From assembly GCF_009363615.1 (NCBI RefSeq), contig NZ_CP045384.1, forward strand, positions 2,354,501 to 2,418,500: a stretch of 64,000 nt of DNA. The letters run 5' to 3'. Each line of letters opens with the position of its first letter. Positions within the stretch are counted from its first letter, which is position 1. The notes beneath the pieces were generated by a model. It saw nothing but the letters and a program-made list of their open reading frames with translations, was not told the origin of the DNA and ran no database searches. The position numbers and the translations under genes are program-made. Shown here in pieces: positions 49,510 to 58,510 of this stretch. This DNA comes from Ruegeria sp. THAF33 (GTDB lineage: Bacteria; Pseudomonadota; Alphaproteobacteria; Rhodobacterales; Rhodobacteraceae).

Positions 49510-50583
49510 ATGATTGATTTCCTGATAATCGGAGGCGGCATCGCCGGGCTGAGCGCCGGTGCGCGCCTGTCGCAGCACGGAACCGTGATGGTTCTGGAAG
49601 CGGAAGACGCCCTGGGCTATCACGCGTCGGGTCGGTCAGCGGCCTTGTTCGAAGAAAGCTATGGACCGCCTTCGGTCGTCGCACTGAACAAAGCGGGGGC
49701 TGCCTTTCTTCATACGCAGAATGGCGGTTACCTGACCCCGCGCGGATTGATGCTGGTCGGAGCAATTGACCAGCCCGACATGTTCGAAGCTGATTGCGCC
49801 GATCTGAACATGGTGAAAATACCGATGGATCAGGCGATATCGCGCGTTCCGATCCTGAATCCGGACAAGGTCGGGTTTGCAGCCACCAGCGAAGCGGCCT
49901 TTGACATCGATACGGATCGCCTGTTGCAGGATTTCGCCCGGACCATCCGGCAAAACGGGGGAACGGTTTCGACGAAAAGCAAAGTCACCGCCATTCGAAA
50001 AGAAAAACACTGGGCGGTTGAGGCCGGTGAGATCTTTGAAGCCCGCACTCTGATTAACGCAGCCGGGGCCTGGGTGGATGAGGTTGCACAGCTTGCAGGG
50101 CTGCCCGGTATCGGTATCACACCTCGCCGTCGGTCAATGGCGCGTCTTCCCGCCCCCGGAGGGCATGACGTTTCTGTCTGGCCGATGATGCTGGGCGCCG
50201 GCGAAACATGGTACACCAAACCGGATGCGGGCAAGCTGCTGGTCTCACCATCCGAAGCCGATCCGGTTCCGCCACAGGATGCTTATGCCGATGATATGGT
50301 GCTGGCAGAGGGTCTGGCACGGTATGAGGAGTTGATGACCGAACCTGTCACAAGGGTTGAAACAAATTGGGCGGGCTTGCGCAGTTTTGCCCCGGACGGG
50401 ACCTTGGTGCTTGGGCGCGACCCACTGGACCCGTCGTTTGTCTGGTGTGGCGGTCAGGGCGGGTATGGATTTCAAACCTCACCGGCGGCCTCGCAACTGC
50501 TGTGCGATCTTGTTGTCGGAAACACACCCGAACTGGAACCTGACATCGTAGGCATGTTGACCCCTGACAGGCTGGAACGATGA
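49510..50583 (+). CDS. FAD-dependent oxidoreductase (D-amino acid oxidase/DAO fold)
   Basis: Flavoprotein of 357 residues with the N-terminal dinucleotide motif FLIIGGGIAGLSAGARL, then a DAO substrate domain with a C-terminal WAGLRSFAPDGTLVLGRD loop. These enzymes oxidise amino acids or N-methylated amines. I took the ATG at 49510, which begins the Rossmann fold; a frame 26 codons longer has no clear ribosome site. It overlaps the DUF938 gene by four bases. Confidence 0.87.
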   Translation: MIDFLIIGGGIAGLSAGARLSQHGTVMVLEAEDALGYHASGRSAALFEESYGPPSVVALNKAGAAFLHTQNGGYLTPRGLMLVGAIDQPDMFEADCADLNMVKIPMDQAISRVPILNPDKVGFAATSEAAFDIDTDRLLQDFARTIRQNGGTVSTKSKVTAIRKEKHWAVEAGEIFEARTLINAAGAWVDEVAQLAGLPGIGITPRRRSMARLPAPGGHDVSVWPMMLGAGETWYTKPDAGKLLVSPSEADPVPPQDAYADDMVLAEGLARYEELMTEPVTRVETNWAGLRSFAPDGTLVLGRDPLDPSFVWCGGQGGYGFQTSPAASQLLCDLVVGNTPELEPDIVGMLTPDRLER

Positions 50584-51233
50584 TCAAACGCAGCCTCCCC
50601 TCTTCTGCAAGCGTCGCCAATGCGTCTGAAGATGGCAAGCTGGTGGCCCCGGCAGCATCCCGGAACACCGACGCCCTGATTGCAGTGTTGCAAGAATGGG
50701 GCCCGTCCCAGGGCCAGGCATTGGAAATCGCAAGCGGGACTGGTCAGCATGTCAGGGTCTTTGCCGAAGTGCTTCCCGGGCTGACCTGGCAGCCTTCGGA
50801 AGTTGACCCTGAGCGGCGCGTGAGTATCGATGCCTATACCCGCAACCTACCAAATGTCGCGCCGGTCGCAGAACTGGATGCAGCGACATCAGGCTGGCAC
50901 AGGCGGTTTTACGGCCATGATCTGATCGTTCTGATAAACTTGATTCACTTGATCAGTTGGCAGGAAACCAGAACCATCGTTTCAGAAGTCGCCCAATCCC
51001 TGTCACCAAAAGGGCGGTTCATCTTGTACGGTCCGTTCAAACGCTCGGGCCAACTCACCAGTGACGGGGATGCCCGCTTTCATAAGGCTTTGATCCAGCA
51101 AGACCCCGAAATCGGCTACAAAAACGACGCGGACATTCTGAACCTGTTCAAAAATGTCGGCCTGCTCGCGTTGGCACCGGTCGAAATGCCTGCCAACAAT
51201 CTTGCGTTCATTGCCGAACGCCCTGAAGTCTGA
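50580..51233 (+). CDS. DUF938 family SAM-dependent methyltransferase-like protein
   Basis: A 217-residue protein of the DUF938 family. It shows the characteristic LVAPAASRNTDALIAVLQEW opening, a SAM-like LEIASGTGQHVRVFAEVLP motif and NLIHLISWQETRTIV. The SAM motif GTGQH is present; enzymatic activity of DUF938 is not established. Its ATG overlaps the stop of the FAD oxidoreductase gene (ATGA), giving a two-gene operon. Confidence 0.83.
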   Translation: MIKRSLPSSASVANASEDGKLVAPAASRNTDALIAVLQEWGPSQGQALEIASGTGQHVRVFAEVLPGLTWQPSEVDPERRVSIDAYTRNLPNVAPVAELDAATSGWHRRFYGHDLIVLINLIHLISWQETRTIVSEVAQSLSPKGRFILYGPFKRSGQLTSDGDARFHKALIQQDPEIGYKNDADILNLFKNVGLLALAPVEMPANNLAFIAERPEV

Positions 51234-51305
51234 TCGAGATCAAAGTCAAACAGCCGCAACCCATTTCATATTCCAGTTGCTAGATATGAAGAAGGGTACT
51301 CAGCA

Positions 51306-51641
51306 ATGGCATGGCAAGAAAAACTCTCGGCAACACGAAAGAGTTTGCGAAACCTGAACGGATCCATTCCCGATACGACACGCGCATTCGGAGCGCTTGG
51401 CAAAGCCGTCAAAGAGGGCGGGACGCTCGACTACAAGACCAAGGAATTCATTGCGTTGGGCATGTCAGTCACCCTGCGATGCGAACCCTGCATCACCCTG
51501 CACACCGAAGCTTTGATCAAGGCCGGTGCGACACGGGAAGAAGTGTCCGACGTGTTGGCCATGGCGATCCAGATGGGCGGCGGCCCAGCCATGATGTACG
51601 CGGCCAAGGCGCTGGAATGCTTCGACGAACTGTCTGGATGA
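51306..51641 (+). CDS. Carboxymuconolactone decarboxylase / AhpD-like protein
   Basis: A 111-residue AhpD-fold protein. The redox motif C-x-x-C-x-x-x-H is present as LRCEPCITLHTEAL, which makes it a likely peroxidase or thiol oxidoreductase rather than a true carboxymuconolactone decarboxylase. GAAGGG precedes the ATG. It stands between the DUF938 gene and a strong terminator. Confidence 0.88.
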   Translation: MAWQEKLSATRKSLRNLNGSIPDTTRAFGALGKAVKEGGTLDYKTKEFIALGMSVTLRCEPCITLHTEALIKAGATREEVSDVLAMAIQMGGGPAMMYAAKALECFDELSG

Positions 51642-51644
51642 CAA

Positions 51645-51680
51645 AAAAGAAAAGACCCCGAAGGTTTTCGGGGCCTTTCT
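51645..51680. terminator. Bidirectional terminator between convergent genes
   Basis: CCCCGAA and TTCGGGG form a 7-base stem with a GGTT loop, with an A run before and TTTCTT after, so it can end transcription from both the AhpD-like gene and the minus-strand flavoprotein gene. Confidence 0.75.
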
Positions 51681-51684
51681 TCGA

Positions 51685-54192
51685 TCAACCGTCCTTGCGG
51701 ATGGTTTCGTTTTTCGGGTCGTAGGGGCTGTCGCAGGTCACGACCGCATCCCATAGCTTGTCCTGCATCTTGACCTTCAGCTTTGTGCCTTCGACTGCCA
51801 GCTCGGGTTTCACATAGCCCATGCCGATGGATTTCTCGAACACCACGGAATACCCGCCCGAGGTCAATCGACCCACGCGTTCACCTTCCGGTGTGTACAG
51901 TGCCTCGCGGCCCCATGGGTCGGCATCCTCCGGTCCGTCGATCAGCAGGGTACAGCATTTCACGCGCACGCCGGTCTCTTCCAGCTTGGCCTTGCCGTAA
52001 AAGTCTTTCGACAAATCGACAAAGCGCGGCAGGTCGGCCTCCAGCGGGGTCGCGTCGCGGCCCAGTTCGGTGCCAAAGGCGCGATAGGATTTCTCCTGAC
52101 GCAGCCAGTTCTGGGCGCGGGCACCGACCAGCTTCATGCCGTGTTTCTCGCCAGCCTTTTCCAACAGGTCGAACAGGTAGTTCTGCATCTCGATCGGATG
52201 GTGCAGTTCCCAGCCCAGCTCGCCGGTATAGGCTACGCGGATCGCGTTGACCGGGCACATGCCAAGTTCGATCTGACGGGCCGACAGCCATGGGAAGCGC
52301 TTGTTGGACAGGGCGGTATCCGGATCGGCGTCTTTGATGACCTCTTTCAGAACGTCACGCGACTTGGGTCCGGCGATGGCAAACACGCCCCACTGGGTGG
52401 TCACGTCCTGGATCTCGATGTAACCGAACTCCTCCATCTTGTCCTCGGCCGCCTTGCGCAGATAGTCGGCGTCGTACTCGGTCCAGGCTCCGGCAGAGAC
52501 GAGGTAATAGTTGTTCTCGCCATTGCGGACGATGGTGTATTCGGTGCGGGTGGTGCCGTGCGAGGTCAGCGCATAGGTCAGGTTGATACGACCGACCTTG
52601 GGCAGCTTGTTGCAGGTGAACCAATCCAGGAACTGGGTGGCACCGGGGCCTTTGACGACGTGCTTGGTGAAGGCAGACGCGTCGATCAGGCCAACGCCTT
52701 CGCGGATCGCCTTGGCTTCTTCGACAGCATATTGCCACCAGCCGCCACGACGGAACGAGCGGCTTTCCTTGTCGAAGTTCTCGGGCGCATCGACAGGGCC
52801 GAAATAGTTCGGACGTTCCCAGCCGTTGACCCAGCCGAACTGGGCACCGCGTGCTTTCTGGCGATCATAGGCCGGAACGGTCCGCAGCGGGCGGCAGGCT
52901 TCACGCTCTTCGTCCGGGTGGTGCAGGATGTAGACGTGCTCATAACACTCTTCGTTCTTGCGGGCCGCGAACTCGGTGGTCATCCAGTTGCTGGAATAGC
53001 GTTTGGGGTCCAGCGAGGCCATATCGATCTCGGCTTCGCCATCGACCATCATCTGCGCCAGATAGTAGCCCGTGCCGCCTGCCGCGGTGATGCCAAAGCT
53101 GAAACCTTCGGCCAGCCACATGTTGCGCAGGCCCGGCGCAGGGCCGACCAGCGGATTGCCGTCAGGCGTATAACAGATCGGGCCGTTGAAGTCGTCTTTC
53201 AGACCGGATTCAGCACAGGACGGCACGCGCTCGGCCATGGCCATGTACTGATCCGCGATCCGATCCAGATCCAGCGGGAACAGATCCGCGCGGAAGCTGT
53301 CCGGCACACCGTGTTCAAACCGCGCGGGGGCGCCATGTTCATAGATACCCAGGATCCAGCCGCCGCGTTCTTCACGGGCATAGGATTCGTTGTCGGCGTC
53401 GCGCACGACGGGGTGTTCCGGGTTACCTGCTTCGCGCCATTTGACCAGTTCAGGGTCCTTGTCCATGACGATAAACGTGTGTTCGACCGGGATCGCAGGC
53501 ATCTTGATGCCCAGCATCTTGGCGGTGCGCTGTGCGTGGTTGCCCGATGCAGTGACAACATGTTCGGCAGTGATCACAACCTTTTCGTCGCTTTCGACAA
53601 GGTTGCCGCCTTTTTCCACCATCTTGGTGCAAGTGACTTCCCAATGGGTGCCGTTCCAGTGGAAGGCATCCGCCTGCATCTTGCGCACGATCTCGACGCC
53701 ACGCTGACGGGCCCCCTTGGCCATCGCCTGCGTCACGTCCGCAGGGTTAATATACCCGTCTTCGGTATGGTAGATCGCGCCCTTCAGATCCGATGTCTCG
53801 ATCAGCGGCCAGCGTTCCTTGATCTGCTCGGGGGTCAGCCACTCATAGGCAACATCGCAGGTTTCGGCGGTAGAGGCGTAGAGCATGTACTCGTCCATGC
53901 GCTCCTGCGTCTGTGCCATGCGCAGGTTGCCGACGACGGCAAAGCCCGCGTTCAGCCCGGTTTCTTCTTCCAGCGTCTTGTAGAAGTCGACCGAGTATTT
54001 GTGGATGTGCGTTGTCGCATAGGACATGTTGAACAATGGCAGCAGACCAGCCGCGTGCCAGGTGGACCCGGACGTCAGCTCGTCCCGTTCGATCAACATC
54101 ACATCATTCCAGCCCGCTTTGGCCAGATGATAGGCAATCGAGGTCCCAACGGCGCCGCCGCCAACGACCAGTGCTTTGACTTGGGTTTTCAT
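51685..54192 (-). CDS. FAD-dependent oxidoreductase fused to GcvT folate domain (dimethylglycine/sarcosine dehydrogenase family)
   Basis: A flavoprotein of 835 residues. The FAD-binding N-terminus (VKALVVGGGAVGTSIAYHL) is followed by a DAO domain with the covalent-flavin-type segment TSGSTWHAAGLLPLF, an FAO_M linker, and a C-terminal GcvT-like tetrahydrofolate aminomethyltransferase domain ending in the GCV_T_C barrel. Such fusions demethylate methylated amines and pass the one-carbon unit to folate. The exact substrate (dimethylglycine, sarcosine or another) is open. The start is at 54192; a 22-codon extension upstream lacks the fold. Confidence 0.9.
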   Translation of the reverse strand: MKTQVKALVVGGGAVGTSIAYHLAKAGWNDVMLIERDELTSGSTWHAAGLLPLFNMSYATTHIHKYSVDFYKTLEEETGLNAGFAVVGNLRMAQTQERMDEYMLYASTAETCDVAYEWLTPEQIKERWPLIETSDLKGAIYHTEDGYINPADVTQAMAKGARQRGVEIVRKMQADAFHWNGTHWEVTCTKMVEKGGNLVESDEKVVITAEHVVTASGNHAQRTAKMLGIKMPAIPVEHTFIVMDKDPELVKWREAGNPEHPVVRDADNESYAREERGGWILGIYEHGAPARFEHGVPDSFRADLFPLDLDRIADQYMAMAERVPSCAESGLKDDFNGPICYTPDGNPLVGPAPGLRNMWLAEGFSFGITAAGGTGYYLAQMMVDGEAEIDMASLDPKRYSSNWMTTEFAARKNEECYEHVYILHHPDEEREACRPLRTVPAYDRQKARGAQFGWVNGWERPNYFGPVDAPENFDKESRSFRRGGWWQYAVEEAKAIREGVGLIDASAFTKHVVKGPGATQFLDWFTCNKLPKVGRINLTYALTSHGTTRTEYTIVRNGENNYYLVSAGAWTEYDADYLRKAAEDKMEEFGYIEIQDVTTQWGVFAIAGPKSRDVLKEVIKDADPDTALSNKRFPWLSARQIELGMCPVNAIRVAYTGELGWELHHPIEMQNYLFDLLEKAGEKHGMKLVGARAQNWLRQEKSYRAFGTELGRDATPLEADLPRFVDLSKDFYGKAKLEETGVRVKCCTLLIDGPEDADPWGREALYTPEGERVGRLTSGGYSVVFEKSIGMGYVKPELAVEGTKLKVKMQDKLWDAVVTCDSPYDPKNETIRKDG

Positions 54193-54277
54193 AACCGGGC
54201 GTCTCCCCTTGAAATCAGTTGACACCATATGGCGCACTTGAGAGGGATCGCGCGACATTCATCCGACCAGTGATATG

Positions 54278-54309
54278 AAAAAAACGACCCGATCATCGAA
54301 TGCGGGTCG
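54278..54309 (-). terminator. Terminator after the small membrane protein gene
   Basis: On the minus strand CGACCCG and CGGGTCG form a 7-base stem with an 11-base loop and are followed by seven T. Confidence 0.8.
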
Positions 54310-54334
54310 CAGATCGGACATGAAACCCGTGATC

Positions 54335-54613
54335 TCAACCGCTGGAGCGACAGCGCTTGCTTGTCCCGATCGTGGTGCAGACAAGTTTCCGAACTTCCTC
54401 TGACGGTGTCTTGGCCGCGGGTTCCTCGGGCTGTGAAGGTTGGGCATCAGCTTCAAGCCGACTTTCCGAAATCCCGACACGCGCGGATACCGAGGCAACA
54501 TAAGCTTTGAAGCCCAGCCCGTTTTCGGATGCCTTGGCCTGCTGATAATAGTCCAGCCCAACAATGGCGACCCCGCAGATCGCTGCAAACCCTGCCAGAT
54601 ATTTTGCGCTCAT
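54335..54613 (-). CDS. Small membrane-anchored protein, function unknown
   Basis: A 92-residue protein with an N-terminal hydrophobic helix (LAGFAAICGVAIVGLDYY) and a charged Glu/Pro-rich middle. Two cysteines in the tail (VCTTIGTSKRC) could form a disulfide, suggesting periplasmic exposure. GGTGG lies 5 bases before the ATG at 54613, and its own terminator follows. No family recognised. Confidence 0.7.
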   Translation of the reverse strand: MSAKYLAGFAAICGVAIVGLDYYQQAKASENGLGFKAYVASVSARVGISESRLEADAQPSQPEEPAAKTPSEEVRKLVCTTIGTSKRCRSSG

Positions 54614-54699
54614 CTCGACCACCTGTTCCTAACCGAGTCGGTGAGACCAGAACATGTGGACGATTTGAAGGCGCAATGCGGGCCAGAACGCGAAAACCG

Positions 54700-56109
54700 C
54701 TAGGATTGGCCCGCCAAAACCTTGCCGGGATTCATGATGTTCTCGGGGTCCAAAGCAGCCTTGATTGCGGCCATATACTGCGTGGCGGCGCCCAGTTCCT
54801 TGATAAGGTATGGCCGTTTGCCCTGACCGATTCCGTGTTCACCTGTACAGGTGCCTTCCATTGAAATTGCCAAGTCGTTCAACCATCCGACAAACTCTTC
54901 GGCTTTGGCAACTTCTTCGGTGTTCTGCATGTCGATCAAAATAAGCGTGTGAAAGTTCCCATCCCCCACATGCCCCACAATTGGCGCGAGCAAGCCAAGA
55001 TCAGCTGCCTTCTGCTGAGTGCCGGTCACACATTCCGCCAGGCGCGAGATCGGCACGCAGACATCCGTTGAAATACCACGCGCGCCGGGGCGCAGTTGCA
55101 GACATGCCCAATACATATCATGGCGCGCCTGCCAAAGCTTGTTCCGTTCCTCGGTGGTCGAGGTCGCAGCAAAATCCGTACCGCCGAACTCCTCGGCGAT
55201 CTGACCAAAGGTTTCAGCCTGTTCCGCCGCACCGCTTTCAGAGCCATGGAATTCAAGCAGCAGCAACGGCGTTTCCGGAAGACTCAGCCCGGAATAGGCG
55301 TTTGCCGCCTGAACCGACATTTCATCCAGCAACTCTATTCGGGCGACCGGAATGCCATACTGAATGGTCATCATCACCGCGCGGCAGGCGGCATCGACCG
55401 AAGGAAAGGAACACCTGGCCGAGCTGATCGCTTCGGGGATGCCCTGCAAGCGCAGAGTCAGCTCGGTGATGATACCCAACGTGCCTTCCGCCCCAATCAG
55501 AAGGCGTGCCAGATCATACCCGGCCGATGACTTCTTGGCCCGGTGACCGGTACGGATGATCTGGCCGTCCGGCATGACCGCCTCGAGGCTGAGAACGTTG
55601 TCCCGCATCGTTCCGTATCGCACCGCATTGGTGCCCGACGCGCGGGTCGCGGCCATGCCGCCCAGCGACGCATTCGCCCCCGGGTCAATCGGAAAGAACA
55701 AACCCTGATCCCGCAAATGAGTGTTCAGCGCCTCGCGCGTGACGCCGGGCTGCACGACACAATCCAGATCTTCGGCGTGGACAGCCAGCACCTTGTCCAT
55801 CTGCATCAGATCGACCGAGATCCCCCCTGCTGGCGCATTCACATGCCCTTCCAGCGACGTTCCCGTGCCAAAGGGAATCACCGGCACCCGGTGCGCGGCA
55901 CAGGTTTTGACGATTTCCGACACGTCCTGCGTAGTATGCGGGAAAACCACAGCATCCGGGCTCTGGTTTTCGATCCAGGTGGTGGTGTGCCCGTGCTGTT
56001 CACGAATCGCGGCACCCGTTTGCAACCTGTCGCCAAAACGTTGTTTCAGAACGCCTATGACGGTTTCGATACCTGTTTCATTCCGAGGCAAAGCGGTCGC
56101 TTGCACCAT
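54700..56109 (-). CDS. FAD-binding oxidase, D-lactate dehydrogenase (cytochrome) type
   Basis: A 469-residue flavoenzyme of the GlcD/Dld family that oxidises D-2-hydroxyacids. The FAD-binding PCMH domain has IPFGTGTSLEGHVNAPAGG and GANASLGGMAATRASGTNA; the C-terminal half has LEFHGSESGA and the metal-binding HVGDGNFHTLIL with EHGIGQGK. I chose the ATG at 56109, six bases after GGGGAGG; an ATG two codons upstream abuts the ribosome site. Confidence 0.88.
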   Translation of the reverse strand: MVQATALPRNETGIETVIGVLKQRFGDRLQTGAAIREQHGHTTTWIENQSPDAVVFPHTTQDVSEIVKTCAAHRVPVIPFGTGTSLEGHVNAPAGGISVDLMQMDKVLAVHAEDLDCVVQPGVTREALNTHLRDQGLFFPIDPGANASLGGMAATRASGTNAVRYGTMRDNVLSLEAVMPDGQIIRTGHRAKKSSAGYDLARLLIGAEGTLGIITELTLRLQGIPEAISSARCSFPSVDAACRAVMMTIQYGIPVARIELLDEMSVQAANAYSGLSLPETPLLLLEFHGSESGAAEQAETFGQIAEEFGGTDFAATSTTEERNKLWQARHDMYWACLQLRPGARGISTDVCVPISRLAECVTGTQQKAADLGLLAPIVGHVGDGNFHTLILIDMQNTEEVAKAEEFVGWLNDLAISMEGTCTGEHGIGQGKRPYLIKELGAATQYMAAIKAALDPENIMNPGKVLAGQS

Positions 56110-56202
56110 CGTCATCCTCCCCTGTCCCGGCACGTTGCGGGCCGTTCAGTCCATGACTAAAGGGCTCGTCAAGTGCGGGCAATCCCCACAAATACCAAGG
56201 CC

Positions 56203-57990
56203 CTATTCGCCCAGCGCAATACCTTCGCGACGGGGGTCGGCACCACCGCTCAGCCCGTCGCCGATTTCGATGGCGTGAAGGCCAGATGTCAGGTCACGCG
56301 GGTTTACTTCGAACCCAAACTGGGTCAGCCCGTCGGAAAAGCCTTCGGCAGATGTGCCGGCCTCGACATCATATGTTCCGAAACGATTGACAAGATGCGG
56401 CAGCGACACAGCTTGCTGCACATCCATACCCCAGTCGGCCCATGCGATAATCGATTTGGCCACATAGCCGATGATCCGACTGCCACCCGGCGAGCCAATC
56501 GCCAGAACCGGCGCGTCATCCTGCATCACGATGGTCGGGCTCATGGACGAACGCGGGCGTTTTCCGGGCTCCAGCCGGTTGGCGATCGGCACACCATCGC
56601 TGTGGGTCTTGAACGAAAAATCCGTCAGTTCGTTGTTCAGAAGGAACCCGTTCGTCATCAGGCGTGAGCCAAAGCCGTTTTCGATGGTCGTGGTCATCGA
56701 CAGCACGTTGCCATAGCTGTCTACAATCGAGATATGCGAGGTCGAAGGCAGCTCAAGCGACACATCATCCGCCCAGTTCAGCGCGTGGTCGAATTCCGGC
56801 TGACCGGGCCCGACATCTGCCAACGCGCCTTCGTTGTTCAGCAATTCCGCTCGTTGCGACAGGTAGGCCGGATCAACCAGCCCTTTGGTCGGCATGGGCA
56901 CGAAATCGTTGTCAGCCATGTACCGGCCGCGGTCCGCAAAGGCGAGGCGCGAAGCGTCTCCGATCAACCGCCAGGCCTCGGCGCTTTCCGGCCCCATGGC
57001 CGCCAGATCATAGCCGTTCAGCATCCCCAGAATTTGCCCCACGGTCAGCGCACCCGACGACGGCGGGCCCATGCCGCAGACTTCATAGGCGCGGTATTCC
57101 GCGCAAACCGGTTCGCGCTCGATCACCTGATACAGCGCAAGATCCGCACCGGACAGAACACCGGGATTGCCCGGAGCATTGCGAACCGTGCGCACGATGT
57201 CTGCCGCAATCTCACCGCCGTAGAATCCAGCCGCCCCGTCACTGGCCAGCACACGCAGAGTTTCGGCATAAGCTGGGTTCATCAGGCGCTGCCCCTGTTG
57301 CAGCGGCGCGCCCCCCGGCAGGAAATATTCAGCGGTTTCCGGGAAGCGCGACAGGCGCGCGGCATCGTTTTCAACAAGGCTGGCCAGACGCGGGGACACC
57401 AGGAACCCTTCATCCGCTAACCGGATTCCATCGGCAAACAATCCGGGCCACGAGGAACGCCCCCAGCGGCGATGCGCCTCTTCCAGCAAGGCAGGTGTGC
57501 CCGGCGTCCCCACGGACAGCCCACCGACAACCGCATCGAAGAATTTCAGCGGCTCACCGTTTTCGTCCTGAAACAGGGTCGGCGTGGCCGCCAGCGGCGC
57601 CGTTTCTCGCCCGTCCAGAGTTGTCATCTGACCGGTCGCAGCATCGTACCAGACCAGAAACGCACCGCCGCCCAAGCCCGAGGATTGCGGTTCGACCAGG
57701 CCCAGCACGACCTGCACCGCAACCATGGCGTCTGCGGCAGACCCACCTGCGCGCAATACTCTGGCGCCGGCTTCCACCGCCAGCGGGTTGGCCGCGGCGA
57801 CCATCCAGTTCTGGGACGTGACCGGAACGCCATCCAGTTTGGCCTCAAGCGCCGCGATGACCTCGTCGGTCATGGCCTGTACCTGCCCTTCCGTGGCCGT
57901 TTCGGGGGCAACGGCATCGGCCGCTTCCTGAGCGACCCCCGGAGCAGCAAAACAAAATGCAGAAAACAGTAGAACTGAAACACGTCTCAT
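56203..57990 (-). CDS. ggt: Gamma-glutamyltransferase
   Basis: N-terminal nucleophile hydrolase of 595 residues that cleaves gamma-glutamyl bonds of glutathione and related compounds. A Sec signal (MRRVSVLLFSAFCFAAPGVA) directs it to the periplasm. The autoprocessing site is at LPSTSHISIVD, where the Thr of TSH becomes the catalytic N-terminus of the small subunit; GFGSRLMTNGF and the GSPGGSRI oxyanion motif are also present. GGAGG precedes the ATG at 57990. Confidence 0.92.
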   Translation of the reverse strand: MRRVSVLLFSAFCFAAPGVAQEAADAVAPETATEGQVQAMTDEVIAALEAKLDGVPVTSQNWMVAAANPLAVEAGARVLRAGGSAADAMVAVQVVLGLVEPQSSGLGGGAFLVWYDAATGQMTTLDGRETAPLAATPTLFQDENGEPLKFFDAVVGGLSVGTPGTPALLEEAHRRWGRSSWPGLFADGIRLADEGFLVSPRLASLVENDAARLSRFPETAEYFLPGGAPLQQGQRLMNPAYAETLRVLASDGAAGFYGGEIAADIVRTVRNAPGNPGVLSGADLALYQVIEREPVCAEYRAYEVCGMGPPSSGALTVGQILGMLNGYDLAAMGPESAEAWRLIGDASRLAFADRGRYMADNDFVPMPTKGLVDPAYLSQRAELLNNEGALADVGPGQPEFDHALNWADDVSLELPSTSHISIVDSYGNVLSMTTTIENGFGSRLMTNGFLLNNELTDFSFKTHSDGVPIANRLEPGKRPRSSMSPTIVMQDDAPVLAIGSPGGSRIIGYVAKSIIAWADWGMDVQQAVSLPHLVNRFGTYDVEAGTSAEGFSDGLTQFGFEVNPRDLTSGLHAIEIGDGLSGGADPRREGIALGE

Positions 57991-58100
57991 TTGATCAAAG
58001 CCTCCAATACATCCCTGACTATCAAAATTGCGCGCCGAACACGCTCTGAACAAGTCCAAGCTGCACGCCATCAACACATGGCCGACGTCCGCAGCACGCG

Positions 58101-58490
58101 TTAAGGCTTTGCGTCGCCTACCAATCGATCCTGATCATAGTGGGTCATACCGCGGAACTCGGGCAACCACGCTTCACGCCGGGAGACCCAGCTTTCATAT
58201 GTTGGCGTCAACTGATCTGGCGCATCAAGGCATCCCAGATGCACCTCCACTTCGGTTCCGCTGCGCGCAAAGACTGGAGAGCCGCAGCCGGGGCAAAAAT
58301 ACCTGTCAGCATAACCACGCGCTTCGCCGGAAACCTCTATTCTGTCGTCCGGGAAAACGGCCGCCGCATAGAACACCGCGCCATGATGCTTGCGGCAGTC
58401 CAGACAGTGACAGATTCCGACCCGCAATGGACGACCCGAAGCCCTGATGCGCAGATTTCCACAACGGCACCCTCCTTCATAGACGTCCAT
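58101..58490 (-). CDS. GFA-family (glutathione-dependent formaldehyde-activating-like) protein
   Basis: A 129-residue zinc protein of the GFA/CENP-V fold. The zinc ligands are visible in GGCRCGNLRI, HCLDC and CPGCGSP. Gfa itself is proposed to speed formation of S-hydroxymethylglutathione, but most paralogues are uncharacterised. Confidence 0.88.
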   Translation of the reverse strand: MDVYEGGCRCGNLRIRASGRPLRVGICHCLDCRKHHGAVFYAAAVFPDDRIEVSGEARGYADRYFCPGCGSPVFARSGTEVEVHLGCLDAPDQLTPTYESWVSRREAWLPEFRGMTHYDQDRLVGDAKP

Positions 58491-58510
58491 TCCTGCTCCT
58501 TTCCAGAGCG

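Noticed and set aside
52141..54222. Plus-strand open frame of 693 codons
   Set aside because: Antisense shadow of the GcvT-fused flavoprotein; no recognisable domain.
56664..57821. Plus-strand open frame of 385 codons rich in Arg/Pro
   Set aside because: Shadow of the gamma-glutamyltransferase gene with biased composition and no start signal.
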